Shown in pieces: positions 11,301 through 23,543 of a DNA stretch of 64,000 nt (position 1 is its first letter; the number at the start of each line of letters is the position of its first letter). Location of the stretch: NCBI GenBank assembly GCA_010645155.1, contig CM021312.1, forward strand, positions 13,287,408 to 13,351,407. Reading direction: 5' to 3'. Below the pieces are notes generated by a model. It searched no databases and was not told the DNA's origin. It saw only the letters and a list, made by a program, of their open reading frames with translations. The translations under genes and the position numbers were made by a program. Origin of the DNA: Tigriopus japonicus (taxonomy: Eukaryota > Arthropoda > Copepoda > Harpacticoida > Harpacticidae).

Positions 11301-14300
11301 CATCCAGGGCGCTTCAGACACAATAACAATACATTTTCGCCAAGGATGGGCTGGTTGGTTGGTTGTCTTTTAGTGGATGACCCTGTGCTTGAATTTGTCG
11401 GTGTGGTTACGGTATGAGTGGTGTCATCTGCTCAGCAGGAGAGCATCAATTCAACCAAGACTGGCGACATTTTCCGAGCTCGTGTCAGAATTTATGGTTC
11501 CTCGAACATGGCCCGATTACCACCGCTCTCAATTGAGAGATCTAGACCCTTTTTTGTCTTTCCATCGAAACGTACCATTAAACTCGTGTCTGATCACAAC
11601 CCCGAGAGAGAAGGAGTAAGGGACGTAATAATAATTATTATATTGCCTCACTATTGAAATCGGAGAAAGCTCCGTTGCCGTTGATTGTTGTTCCGCGATA
11701 GTGGCGGCAAAAAAAAGAGAGTCTGAGAAGCGACGCCGATGGCGGCAACGCCGAAAGTGGCGGTGACGAGCATGATTGCTGGTTTCTGGTTTGGAAGTGG
11801 TGGAAGAAAAAGCGAGGGAAAAAATGGCGGAGCTTTGGTGGGATACCTCAGGAGCAAAAATGGTGTGGTTAGTGGCAGGCAAGCGTGCATGCACACAAGT
11901 CAAATGTTGTGGTCGACTCGGGCACGAGACAGACCTATTAGATTCTCATTAAGCCGAATTTTATGCGAGTACAAATATGTAGATTGGGGGCCAATTGAAC
12001 TCAATTGGACAACCGGAGAGATGTACCGTATATCCCAAATTGGCTTGTTTCAGATGTTCCAACGACTTTTGTCCAGCCGGTGATGTCGCCCTCGCACGAT
12101 GTGATTGTGATGACATCCCAAAGTCCAGTGGAATCGACTTCAACCACAACGCTGAGTCCGATCGTTCAATGTGTCTCGCCGACCTCTCTTTCACCCAAAT
12201 CCGTTGCCAAACCCAATCATCCTGAGATCATTTCTCATCAACCTATTGGGATCAAATCTCAAGCTGCTCCTGGTGGGCCCAAGTCAGCTTCAAAAGTGAG
12301 TTCTCCAATTTGGATTTTCGCAAACTCCAGAAAAGTGAGCATGATTATGAATTGAAATCATATTTATTTAAAGTAATCTCTTCGAAGGAAGCCAACAACA
12401 AAGCCACATGAGGATATTTGATTCTCCTTCGTAGGGGAAAAGTTTTTTTCGTGGTTCAAAATCATAATGCTGTCGCCAAATTTTGTTTAAAAAAATCCCA
12501 ACAAAACGAGCCAAACTCCTGGTTTAAAATCTCGAATTAATCATTTTTTATGAAACAAATGACCTTTTTCCCCAACCCTGCTAATCGAACTGCATACTTC
12601 TATCCTTTCTCATCTGCACAACTTGAACTTAGAATAGCAATTTTTGACATTTTTTGCAAAAAAAATACGTTTTGTCGCTTTTATCTAAAATTTTGCTTCA
12701 TAAACTGAGAGGGTTCTTCCGAACTTAAGAATCAGGAACGCCTGACATTGCATAACAAGATGGCCAGAGGAGACCGGTTCCTGGGGCAACTAAACCTAAA
12801 AACAAATAAGTCTTCCATTTCCTCCATTTGTTTTTTAAATTACTTTGCAATACTTCTCAACGTACATTTACCATGCCATTGTTCTTAAATTCAACACTTT
12901 TCAAAAATCTGACCCTTGAAAATTAAGACACTTTTTGGCAACCCTAGACTGCTAACGGCAGCTCTGCAGCAGGTCTGTAAAATGATACTTCTGATGGGAT
13001 CAAATAAGCTGTTTGGTTGTTTGTTTGGCAATTTGTTTGGGATTTTAAAATATTTGTTTGATTGGCAAAATTTCCTTCCTTTTCAAATAATTACAGTGTT
13101 GCGAAAATGTCAAAACGTTAAAGATGAACCATTATTACATCTATTGGACTCAATTTTGAATATATATACATGTAGTTACATCCAATTGGTTCTCAAGATA
13201 TGGAATTACATACTTTTTTTTGAGACTTCTTATTGTAGTAGGGAGGGGGCTACGGGCAACAAACTAATGTTGTCCCTTTTTTAAATTTCACTCTCGGCAT
13301 ACCTGTCTTTCATGGTGACCAAGAACTACCCTTGAGCATTTCTTACTCTTCATTCTTTAATGGCCTTGATTGATGTCGTGGCATGATTTACTTTGAAAAA
13401 CTCATTTAATTTATTGTAAAAGGAATATGATATGACATTAAAGAAACGCTTGTGCATAGAAGTTCCTTTCTCATTGAAATGGGTTTGATTGTTGCTAGCG
13501 GCACTTTGAGCCTAGTCGTTTGCACATTCACTCACCGGAGTAGACGAAAAAAGACGAAAAAATCCAAAAAGGCAAATATATATATTTTTTCATTTTTCGT
13601 TTGTTCATCTAAAGTTTTCGTCCCTACTCGTCATATCTGAAGGAGTTCCTGAAGAGATAAATATTTTGCTTCAAAAGACCTTTTTGGTGTCAGTGACCAC
13701 GGATTTTTTGACATGTATCCATTGCGCTGGTGGGTTCATTGCCATCCATCAGTCATATCAGTTACTCCAGTCGCTGAACCCGCCTAGAATCAGGATTCGG
13801 GTCATACTCTCCTATCTATCCGCCCGTGTTTGCAATTGATGGCAAGTGAGCTTCGATCGGGAATGGAGTCCAATGAATGAATGAATGTCCTGCTCCTCGT
13901 TGGAGCTACGGAGAATGAATGATGGTGCAAAGGGAGATTTGAAAATTTGGAAAGGCATTGAAAACTTGGTTATTTTACACCATACTTCTTGTTAGGCTCA
14001 TTGCTGGAATTGGGTCGGCAATTCTTTTTTAAAAAGGTGCTATCCCTCGGTATCATCTGACGTACATTACAGATAGAGGAGGATACTTGATCAAATTAGG
14101 AGTTCATTAGTGATCTGATGAGATATGTTGATGATGTTGATTATCGATATCCGCACTTCACCGATCTTCATGTTCCATGTTTTGAAAACTTCTCGTCATT
14201 TTATCAAGAAGCCGTGCGTCAAGGTGACCAATTGAAGATAAATAAGCAAGTACATGGAGAACTTTTCCGTGGAAAATGAAACTCATACTTGTTGCTTTTC

Positions 14301-17300
14301 ATTGAGAACTAAATAAGCAGATATTTTGCTCATTTTTTGAGTATATCATCGTTTGAGCGAGCACTTAGCTCTTAATTTAGACTTTGTGGCCCGATTTCAG
14401 GCCTGAAGTTCCTCAGACCTGGAAAGCGGAAACATTAAAAGCCAGCAAGGCTTGAGTTGCCATAATTGAGTGGTGTGAAATAAAGACACGAAAAGCAAGA
14501 TAGTCATAAAAAATGTAATGAATTATTGCTTTATGTTTTCCAAAGTTTGCTTGTACTTCTTGTGATTTGTCATATTTACCATAGTCACCTTACCCATTCT
14601 CGGCAATTGAGCTATAGAACAGTTTATAGAATGAGAAAAGGGGATTTAAAAATCTCTCCCTGTGCAGCAAGCTTATCCAAAGTAATAAATACAAATCAAT
14701 AGCTATCAGCTCTGATACCATCACATTGACTTCATACCTTACTCAAAACACCAAAAATTTAATATGTAGTCAAATTTACGTGTTTTTAGACACTCCATTT
14801 TTTCAACTCTATCATCAGCTTCTCTTTCCTGTTTGATTGGTGTTTGTTTGTTATTTGAAATTATTTGGGGGGATGTTGTTTGTCTTTGATTGATTGATTG
14901 TTTATTTGGATTAATTGATTGTTCCCATCAGTAAATGATACGGTAATCGCTCCCATTAGTCTAGATTGACGCACAAGTAATTACGACTAGTACGTCAAGT
15001 TAAAACATTCTTTGTTTAGCAAATACTTCATAATGTGTGTCTACAACATTTGCCAGATATTATAGCTGTGCATCGGTTCCGATCGGATTCGGATTCGTTT
15101 GGATTGTAAAAATCAAGTTCGGATTAGATTTGGAGGACTTCTGCTTCAGATCCACAACTCTATTAGATAGGACACATAATGTTTTTTTTCTATTTAAAAT
15201 TCACTTGAATGCGTCTGATACTTGAGTGGAGTTTTTTCAAAAAATATTGTGTTACGAAAAAAATATGAAGCTGCCAAAAATAAGCCCTAAGTTTGGTTGT
15301 ACAATTTCTAAAAGCACTGAAAAATAATCTTAAGCTCGCAAAAATGAGATCTCGAGATGGAAATTTTGCAATTGGCGTCTACAGAAAAATGGTTGGGGTA
15401 AAAGAGGGTCTCTACACAAAATCAGTTATCCATTGTTTCTATTTTCAGGAGTCTGAAAAGAGTTCGAAGAAACCTCCTTACACCTATACAGAATTGATCA
15501 CCCAAGCCTTGAAGGACAAAACAGCATTGACCGTCTCCGGGATCTACCTTTGGATCATGTGAGTACCTCATATTGACCTGTTCCTTGACTCATCCACAAT
15601 GAGTGCGTGAGTGAGTGAGTGAGTCATTTAATGACTGGGCTGCATGTACTATGTACTACAAAGTACTCCAAGCTTGCTCTCATTCGTTTATGACTCGAAA
15701 GTTGTTCCATGGCGGGCGAGAATGCTCCAGATTTTATTGCATGCACAAGCTCACTTTCTCTTCTGAAACTGTCCTCATTGGGACTCAAAAAGGAACCATG
15801 CCATGTTGTTGTTGTTGTTGTTGTTATGCTGTTGTTCAGACCAACCATGTTGGTTCACAAAACATTTCAAGATGGTTCCAAAATGTGAAGGCAAGGCAAG
15901 CTCATGTCAAGGCTAATCAGGTGTGTGGATCTTGACGTTCTCAAGCTCTTTTAATGGAACATAATTTGACGTCCCTCGGGAGAGCTTCTTTGCCCTTACG
16001 ATGGTTCATAGATTATCCTAAAACATGTGTACGTCACATACAAACATGGACTATTACCGTACGAGTCGCTCGCTCTTAATGTGAGGGTGATTTGATAAAG
16101 ATCACTTGTCACGAATCAAGACCAACAACAAACGAGACTGTCACCTGGATTGATATGTAAATCTCACATGGAGGAGGAACCAGAAAAGAAAACCTGATTT
16201 GTCCTCCAAGAAATGTGCCTTTCTTATTGCTTGTTTAAGAGCCGAAAGCTAAAGAGTCCTCAAAACTAGAATAAACAGTCACATTAAATTTTTCAGACGT
16301 CATTCAAATTTTGCAAATATCTGCCTGAACTGAGATGATGAATTGTGTTGTGGTTGAATGTTCCCAAGTGGTCCCAAAACCAATCCAGTTTGTTGTTTAT
16401 GTTCCCACGGCTCTTTCGTAGCAATGGCTTTTAACGGAGCAGTCAATCTTATGCACTCAATGGACAAGAGGGTCCAATGGTCCTCTGTACAGGAGTCATC
16501 TATAAGGGTAGAAAGTCGTCTTTTCTACCACGATCGGTAGCAATCACAAAAATCAAGGTCCAATAAAAGTCAGAGGGACCACGCCCAGAACTCAGTGTCT
16601 CATTATGCGACCAAAACCCCCTTGGAAAATGGCACAAACTTGTCAGAAAAGAATCCAGGGCATTTTCATAATCAGTAACTTGTCGTGGTACAGACAGTGG
16701 AGGTAATAAGTGAAGTCCTGTGTGAGAAAGTATGGTCCACGAGGTCCATGGGATTGTTCCAACTCACTTTGGAAACTCTCCGCGTTCCAAGGGAGAGGAA
16801 AGAGCAATCTTTTTATAATGACCACCCTGGCACGTAATGACGGTAAAAATTGGTCTGCATTGAAGCGCTCTGGCGTCCCAAACTTGTTCCCCTTTTGGGA
16901 TGGCCGCGTGTTGTTCAAGTGCTCTCTTGTTTCCTTACTCTTTGGCCAGGAACTCAGGTAGTCCCACCATCTTGTGGACCCTATTCACGCTTCATCATCT
17001 GCCCTTAATACCATACCAAATGTCTACACATGGAATTTCATAGTGCACAAAGGGAGGTTCTTGATGAGTTTCCGGGGCGACATGTGCCCTCGAAATTGAA
17101 CCTTTTTGAACTTGGATAGCTATCCGAATATGGAAATATTCCTCGTTTCAGAGATAAATATCCGTACTTCAAGGCCGAGGATGACAGATGGAAGAATTCC
17201 GTTCGCCACAACTTGTCCATGAACCCTCATTTTCGGAAGGGAGACAAGTCCAAACACGGTGCGGGACATCTGTGGGTTCTAGCCGACTACGAAGAGGATC

Positions 17301-20300
17301 CCAACGAACCAGGGGTCCCGGCAGGTGAGGATCCATAATAAGTCATTAATTGTTAGGGACGACCAGGGTGCTGATAGTGAGGGTTATCTTTCCCTAGATC
17401 ATTCCTCTGAAGAAGAGGAGGAAGAGGACGAAGCGGCACGAGCGGTGCGAACTATTCTGGGACAAGAAGCTGCGAACGGGACGAGTGCGGCGGAGAGCGC
17501 CGCGATTGACGGATCCACGTTATCTCCCGAAATCTCGAGGTCGGGCGAGTCCAATAAAGAGAATCAGCATTACCTTAGATCAAGCCCCGAGTCGAATCTT
17601 GGCTTACCCGAGAGCCTACAACAAACGGTAAAGAGCTTTTGAAGGATGATATAACTAGTGTCCCTGGATTTTTCAAAGGTTTTTTTAATTAGTTATCAGT
17701 TGCAAGGTTTCAAAATGTGTATGAGCTGACAATTGCAAGGCAAAAAGATAGAAACAAATGTATTTGGGTTCTGAAGAGCACATTTTTTCTTCAAAGAAAT
17801 AAGGAGGCACTGACCAGGGTGAGCACTATTGATGCGAACAAATTCCCTTTTTCTTTGTTTGTTTGCATATTTGTTTGGGGTTCTCAAATATTTGTTTGTT
17901 TGTGGTAAGTTTGGATCATTTGTGGCTAATGGCGGTCCTGAAATTTTTCCTCTAGGTGCTTCCAATCGATGATTGGTTTCTTCCCACTTCTCTAGTACTT
18001 CCACTTCACTTCCTCTCGATCTCTTTCTAAACATACACCTTTCCATGCATAAAGCTTTCCTATTCTTATATTTGCATAGCAAGTGCTTAAGACAATGGTT
18101 AATTTTTGCCCCAATTACTAATTAAGTTGAAAGCATTTATTGATCCAAGAGATATATTCCATACAACTGGAGGACTTCGTTTTGACCTTCAAAAGATTTA
18201 AAGACCTTAACTTACTTTTTACCTTTTAAACTCCTAAAGGGTGCCATGTTTAACAATTCTGTCTTTCGAGGAGACCAAAACAATTAACATCTGCTGATTT
18301 ATCTTTTTGATTTGTTTTTTATTTATTTATTTGTGATTTGTATTTGTTTGACACTTTGTTATTTATTCGTTCTTTTACGTTATTTGTTGAATTTGTTTGT
18401 TTCCCATTATCGTATTGAGTAGTGAGTGTATCAGTAGTCAGCATTCCATGAGAATTGAGTCTGTTTGGAAAGGCTAAAAGTAATGCCAAAAGAGTTGTTA
18501 AAACCAATCATATTTGCCAAATCTCATGACCTATTCTCAGTTCTCAACCTAACGTGTCTCTAACTAATCGTGGGTCACAATATGCAATTCCCAAGGATCA
18601 GAGTCTTAGAGTTTGCTCTTATTTTTCAGATTGCTGATATTAAGAGAAAATGCATGAAACGACCTCGGCCTTCAGGATCAAGTCCAAACCCTGTTCCTTC
18701 CACACGGGCACGAAGGTCTCAAGCCCAAAGTGGTCCCACAATGGAAGTCCGATATGTGAGCCCAGCCAAACTTGGTCAAAGTGCTCAAGGTAAAAATAAA
18801 AAGATTTCAAAAGGGACCAGACAAGATATAAAGGGTGGATGTCCGTTGTCTAGTTTCGAGAGTTTTGACAATTTTGGTGGTTGGTAGTTGGTTGCCTGGA
18901 TGAAGCTTGAAACGCGACGAAAAGTTGCTGTCAGGAAGTTGAAGTAATGGAAATGTGCGGGATGCATCACGCGAACACGGAAGAAATCATGACTCCGGCA
19001 GATTTTGAAGTTTTTATTCTTGTTTTGCCAAACATAAACCCTCAGTAATTCCCGAGAAAAAAAAAGAGAGAAGAAATATTGAAGAGGAAAAATCATGTTG
19101 ATATCACTTTGATAAAGTACATATATAATGATACATTAGTACTGCTTTAACGTATGCACATTTTCTAGTCAAATATCATAAACTACCGCTCATTTGGTGC
19201 TTTTCATGGTGGTTACAATTTATGTTTAGGTGTTTGCTCAAATGCCAAGACTTCTAATGACCATTTTTGTATATCTTATGAATATGTACATCTTAAGTGT
19301 AGCTCAAATAACTATATTAATTCACTTAAAGATACTAAAATTAACAAATTTTCTCAAACCATTTAATGGCTACTGAGAGGGTCCTTAGTTATGAATTGAA
19401 GAGAAATTTGATCAATATCTATTTAGCAGAATGTACTCTCACTACTTCATATTTTCAAATTGCATCAGATAGCCCCGTTTAGTGCTCTAATTGTGTGTAA
19501 AAGCAATTCCCAAGACATATTATATGCTTTTTCAACGTCGCAAAAATAAGCAAGATTTTGATTCGTTATCTCTCACTTTTGTTTTACATAAAAAAATGCA
19601 TAATATATATTAAAACTAATTTAAAAGGTATGTTATTGGATTATATTTTCTTCGTTGCTTTTAACAAACATAGAAAGACGCAAGTTCATTTTTTTGTAAA
19701 ATTCCAAATCTGTTTTAACGAATATTGAACTTTTTGAAACTAAAATTTCCGTTGTACTGCTAATTAATTTTTCAAATATGCACAGAACTTCGAAAGATTT
19801 CAAAGTTATGCAATTCTACCGTATTAAAGATTATTTACGAAAAAGTATTAATAAATGAACGTTTTAAGTTGGTTTTAAGTTATAATATATATGAACCTTA
19901 CAAACAAGACAGATTCATAGAGAAACGAAAAATCATCATTTATTTTGTGACATTGTAAATGCATATTTTATTTCTTGGCAACCGCTCCAACATATAGCCG
20001 GAGCACTTCATAGCATAATTTGATGCAGTTTAAAGTTTTAAGGTAATGATAACCAATTATCTGCTTAAAAGATATTGATCAAATTTCGTTTCAATTCATA
20101 ACTAAGGACACTCTTAATATCTAATGATGTGGTTTGGAAAACTATGTTGCTTTGAATGATTTTAAGTGAACTAATACGTATAGTTATCTGAGCTACTTTT
20201 AAGATGTTCATATTCACAAGATATCTTCATTTTAACACTCTGACAATGAAAAGTGTCATTAGAAGTCTTGGCATTTGAGTTAACACTAATAGAGCACAGC

Positions 20301-23300
20301 TAACCGCCGTGTTTTGTAAATGAGTCGAGTCTAAAAGGTAAATGCGTAACAACAACGATCATAATGCTATCAGTAGGGACAGGAACTTTAGACGAATAAA
20401 CTTATTCGTCTTTTTTCGTCTTTATTCGTCTTTTTTACTCTTATTCGTCGCGATAAATTTATTCGTCTAATTTGGATTTTATTCGTCTTTTTTCGTCTAA
20501 TCCGGCAATTACACTCAACTTTTTTCGTCTAATTAGTCAAAAAAATTGATTTTTTGGTTTTTTTTCTCAAATTTTAAAGCAAATAGACACTTTTTTAAAA
20601 AGTTCAACTCCAAAACTTGGGCCAAAGTAATAGTTTGATTTTCAGTTGCGTTATTGCACGAGCAAAATATGATCCACACTTGTAATTTAACTTGTAGAGT
20701 TTCCTGACAGACGCAGAAAGAAAAGGTCACCACTATTGGAATGAAAGGCTATCTGACTATGCAAACAACTAATGTGTCAGCAAACCTGCTGCTAAATATT
20801 ACTCTATTGAAAATGTTGAAATAAGGACGGTTGACCATTGACCATTTCTTGATCATTTGGCACTTTTCCGTTAGTTAATTTTATAGATTTTGCCGTTTTG
20901 CACAAGGGGGTAGCTGTTCCCCTCAATAGAGGATTTTAAACCAAGCTTGAAAAATTTGCCAATAGACGGCGTGAAAGAGTGGCCAAGTACTAAGCACTAA
21001 GCTCACAAGTCTTTTCTAGAGTCTCTAGTCTTTTCTCTTTACTGGCCCAACCTTCCCATCTACTGTATTGGTGAATTTTTCAAGCTTGGTTTAATGTCCT
21101 CTATTGGGCCACACATTAGGTCTACTTCATGGGCAGCAGTTTTAATCCTCTTTTTATCCTCGTGACCGGCAATTTATTAGTCTTTTTTGTCGTGTAAGTT
21201 AGTTTTTTTCGTCTTTTTTCGTCTAATGAAGCCTTTTATTCGTCTTTTTTCGTCTAATCGGGCAATTTTATTCGTCTTTATTCGTCTAATCAGGTACTTT
21301 TATTCGTCTTTTTCGTCTATTTTGACAGTTTTATTCGTCTAAACTTCCTGTCCCTGGCTATCAGGTTAAAATAAAAAGTGCCAAGGCCCACACGCCCGGA
21401 ATAATTGGAAAAGCCCAGAGTCAAGGAGGACTAGATTAGTACGTGCAGTGGGATCGAGTGAGGTCCCGTTACCAAGTCAATGTTGTGTAATCGCTTGGAC
21501 ACGGTGTTTTTTTGATCGTGCGAGGTCATTTTCGAATTCCAGAAACTTTTGAAACCAGTTTTGAGATGCAAATGCAATGCCAAACACTAATTTGAATTCG
21601 GTTGATTAGATCATGAGCAAAAACTCTGTACTGTTAGTTAAAACATACTTAAGAACAAATATTTGAAAATTTTATTCAACTGAATTCTTATGTTATTATT
21701 ATTATGTATTAAGAGCAGTGTTGCTCTAAATATTTCAGAAATCAGACCTGTTCAATAATCTTATCTAGATAAAAGATAAAGATAAAAGATAAAAATATAT
21801 TTTATCTTTATTTAGATACTTTTCTTCTGGAAAGTGTCTTAAAGTATCTTTATCTAGATACTTTTGGCGGGAAACTATCTTAAGTTATCTTTATCTAGAT
21901 ACTTTTTTCGGGAAAGTATGTTGAAGTATCCTTATCTAGATATTTTTTTCGGCAAACTATCTTGAAATATCTTTATCTAGATACTTTGTGGAAAATATTT
22001 TCTTATCTAGATACTTTTTTAAAGTATCTTGAACAGGTCTGTCAGAAATCTATTTTGCAGATCTTTTTTCAACGTCTTTTTTGTTCAGTATTCTCGATCA
22101 AGGACCAAACAGGAGGTTCGTTACATAAATTTAGAACAAGACACTTTAGGATGGAATTCAACGATATTTTAGGCTAACACACCCACATTACTACTTAACT
22201 ACTTGAGAATTGAATGGAAGAAAGTGTGTAAAAATGTCTTTAAGCATGTTTTAAGTGGCCTTGCATCGTGTTTTTGCCCGTGAACTAATTAATAGAATTT
22301 AGACACAGATGCAGCATTGCATTCATGCCTCAAAACTGGTCTCAAAAGTTTTTGGAATTTGAAAATGACTTTTCACGCTCAAAAAAACACCGTGTGGAGC
22401 TAATGAAGAAATGCAATATCACTGAGATTAATGTCATTTTATCTACATAACTTAGAAGCAAAAGTGCACAAGCATACAATAAACCTAGGCTAGCTTTCCC
22501 TGAATAAGCAATCATTTAATGCCTAGTTAATCTCTCGCAAAGAACTTAAATTATGTAGCACAAGTAGCTTGTGTTACACAAAATATATTCAAACTCGCAA
22601 GGAAATATTCATACTTTCTGATTTATTAGTTTACTCGGAATTGCATTCCTTGAAGAGTTAATAAAAATCTGCAACCAACCAAAATCAGTCAGCTGTTGCC
22701 ACACGAAAACACTGGATGGCTCACTATATGATTGTGCTCTTATGTTGTGGTGGACTAGTAGTGTGAGTTCAAGAGGTACAAAATCAAACCAAACTTTGTT
22801 AATTGGCTTACTTTACTAAAACCAGTATCACCTCAATACATGACATTGTTTATTTCTGCTCAAAAAAGCGTTGCACAGCATTTATGTCGATTATTAAAAC
22901 CATGCTGCTTTTTGCCTTTTTATAGAGCCCAATTTAATCATACAAATTAAGTGAAAAAAGAATGTTATCATTCATTTCAATCAGAGTAACCACGATTCGT
23001 ACTGTCAAAGTTTTGGTGCTTATTTTCTATCGTTGCTCACCCAGAATATTCAAGAAAAATTACAGAGGGTATTGGTAAAAAAATATAAAAAAACGACGTG
23101 TGCCGGCAAGAAAAGAATTACGAGAAACACACAATTGAATTAATGTAAACACTGTTTTTTTCGGGTGCTTTAAATTTCAAAGGTAAAGGCCTACCTAGTA
23201 AGTTCCACGACTCTTAATATTGGAGAAAAAACGTCAATTTTCTTGTTTGAATTTGCATGCCTTCTTGTTTAAAGATGTAATCCAACTCACGGAACCTCTC

Positions 23301-23543
23301 ACTTTCATTTCAGAACCATTTGCTCAAGCTCCTGTGGTTGCCCCTCCTCCTCCCAAGCGAGTTCTAGTCATCCCCACTCCAACTGAGGGCGTGTCTCCAT
23401 CCGCCCCCACCACATTTTCTCCCATGGAACAGATTGAGGATCTCTCTTATTGCTATGATCACGAGGACGTTGCCACCATAGAAAAAGCCCTAGGCATTGA
23501 TTTCCATGAGCCAGGAACCCAGCGACAACTTTTGGCCAAATAG
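5364..23543 (+). CDS. Forkhead box transcription factor, FoxN-like (7 coding exons)
   Basis: Exons: 5364-6213, 12054-12295, 15449-15558, 17152-17324, 17398-17627, 18630-18789, 23314-23543. All have GT/AG borders and matching phases (1,0,2,1,0,1), giving 1995 nt, 664 residues plus stop. The forkhead DNA-binding domain spans about residues 371-448, from KKPPYTYTELI through the WKNSVRHNLSMN recognition-helix region to GAGHLWVL. The WKNSVRHNLS and HFRKG text fits FoxN-class domains better than FoxA- or FoxO-class; the exact subgroup is inferred. The N-terminus has an acidic run (103-124) and a Gln-rich run (212-258, CAG/CAA repeats), common activation-type regions. After the domain comes an acidic Glu-rich stretch, a KRKCMKRPRP basic cluster that may be a nuclear signal, and a Pro-rich tail. 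The product would act in the nucleus. Introns 1 and 6 are 5.8 and 4.5 kb and full of mobile elements, while intron 4 is only 73 bp. An AATAAA sits at about 23648. Confidence 0.88.
6029..6130 (+). repeat. CAG/CAA repeat encoding polyglutamine
   Basis: Runs of CAG and CAA codons within forkhead exon 1 encode several Gln runs of up to eight residues, broken by His, Leu, Asn and Ser. The mixture of CAG and CAA would limit slippage. The antisense poly-Leu frame is a shadow. Confidence 0.9.
6784..7145. repeat. AATTACA-rich repeat, possible MITE
   Basis: Both ends carry TGTAATTAATTACA and several GTAATTGTAATTG copies, in an arrangement that reads as inverted between left and right. The middle is unrelated AT-rich DNA. 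The pattern suits subterminal repeats of a small DNA transposon, but I could not fix a target duplication. Confidence 0.45.
9112..9184. mobile_element. Small hairpin MITE with ACAGGGTG ends
   Basis: Starts ACAGGGTGAGTCAAAC and ends with the imperfect inverse GAAACACCCTGT, about 73 bp in all. ACAGGGTG ends recall mariner-type elements, and a related end is seen at 31384. Assignment is tentative. Confidence 0.4.
18885..19095 (+). repeat. Dispersed repeat, empty copy of the 47340-48250 locus
   Basis: This stretch in forkhead intron 6 matches 47340-47435 plus 48140-48250: a CTTGAAACG.GACGAAAAGT block, GAAGTAATGGAAATGTG, then GATGCATCACG and AGATTTTGAAGTTTTT. Here the two halves are contiguous; in the other copy about 700 bp is inserted between them. 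Confidence 0.7.
19237..20279. mobile_element. Element with long inverted arms (about 200 bp)
   Basis: The left arm from CTCAAATGCCAAGACTTC (19237) to about 19440 is repeated inverted at about 20060-20279. It includes TTAGTTATGAATTGAA, AAATTTGATCAATATC and CTCAAATAACTATA blocks with scattered differences. The interior of about 600 bp is AT-rich without a coding frame. No convincing target duplication was found, so the superfamily is open. Confidence 0.65.
20374..21356. mobile_element. Non-autonomous hAT-type element with TTCGTC arrays
   Basis: Ends are TAGGGACAGGAACTTTAGAC and the inverse, ending CCTGTCCCTG; one end has T for the canonical C. An exact 8-bp target duplication, gctatcag, flanks it at 20366-20373 and 21357-21364. 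The outer 150-170 bp at each end are dense arrays of TTCGTCTTTTTTCGTC, inverted between ends, probably transposase-binding subterminal repeats. A smaller hairpin element lies inside at 20925-21105. No transposase is encoded. Confidence 0.88.
20925..21105. mobile_element. Hairpin MITE (AACCAAGCTTG family), nested
   Basis: Inverted ends AATAGAGGA..TTAAACCAAGCTTG enclose a short middle with AGTACTAAGC and CTCACAAG. A second member lies at 48388-48538 with the same middle motifs and AACCCAAGCTT ends. This copy sits inside the hAT-type element at 20374-21356, so it is the younger insertion or was carried along as cargo. Confidence 0.65.
21500..22394. mobile_element. CACGGTG-ended element, 4-bp duplication, interrupted
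   Basis: Inverted ends begin CACGGTGTTTTTTTGA and continue for about 80 bp (GAGGTCATTTTCGAATTCC, then ACTTTTGAAACCAG). The 4-bp duplication tgga flanks at 21496-21499 and 22395-22398. A hAT-type element (21744-22042) is inserted within it. Without that the element is about 588 bp, close to the related copy at 44826-45376. No coding frame. The 4-bp duplication with CAC ends is compatible with Chapaev-like (CMC) transposons, which is an inference. Confidence 0.8.
21744..22042. mobile_element. Nested hAT-type MITE with TATCTAGATA arrays
   Basis: Inverted ends AGACCTGTTCAA / TTGAACAGGTCT enclose four to five copies of a unit of about 45-50 bp containing TTTATCTAGATACTTTT. The 8-bp duplication cagaaatc lies at 21736-21743 and 22043-22050. 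The related element at 44826-45376 has a single uninterrupted ttcggaaatct at the same place, which is the empty site and confirms the insertion. Confidence 0.88.
22395..23313 (+). other. End of forkhead intron 6
   Basis: AT-rich intronic DNA from the edge of the CACGGTG element to the TTTCATTTCAG acceptor of the last forkhead exon. Nothing else recognised. Confidence 0.5.

Larger units (their letters stand above)
6214..12053 (+). other. Intron 1 of the forkhead gene
   Basis: This 5.8-kb intron holds an AATTAC-rich repeat (6784-7145), a small ACAGGGTG hairpin (9112-9184), CCAAC/GGTTG-rich low-complexity DNA at 10975-11365, and a GC-richer patch at 11640-11900 that might be an alternative promoter. 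Short ORFs here, such as 9099-8722 on the minus strand, show no domain. Confidence 0.6.

Noticed and set aside
17325..17356. 32-bp intron after forkhead exon 4
   Set aside because: Too short and out of phase; the acceptor at 17397 (ATCTTTCCCTAG) gives a 73-bp intron that keeps the frame.
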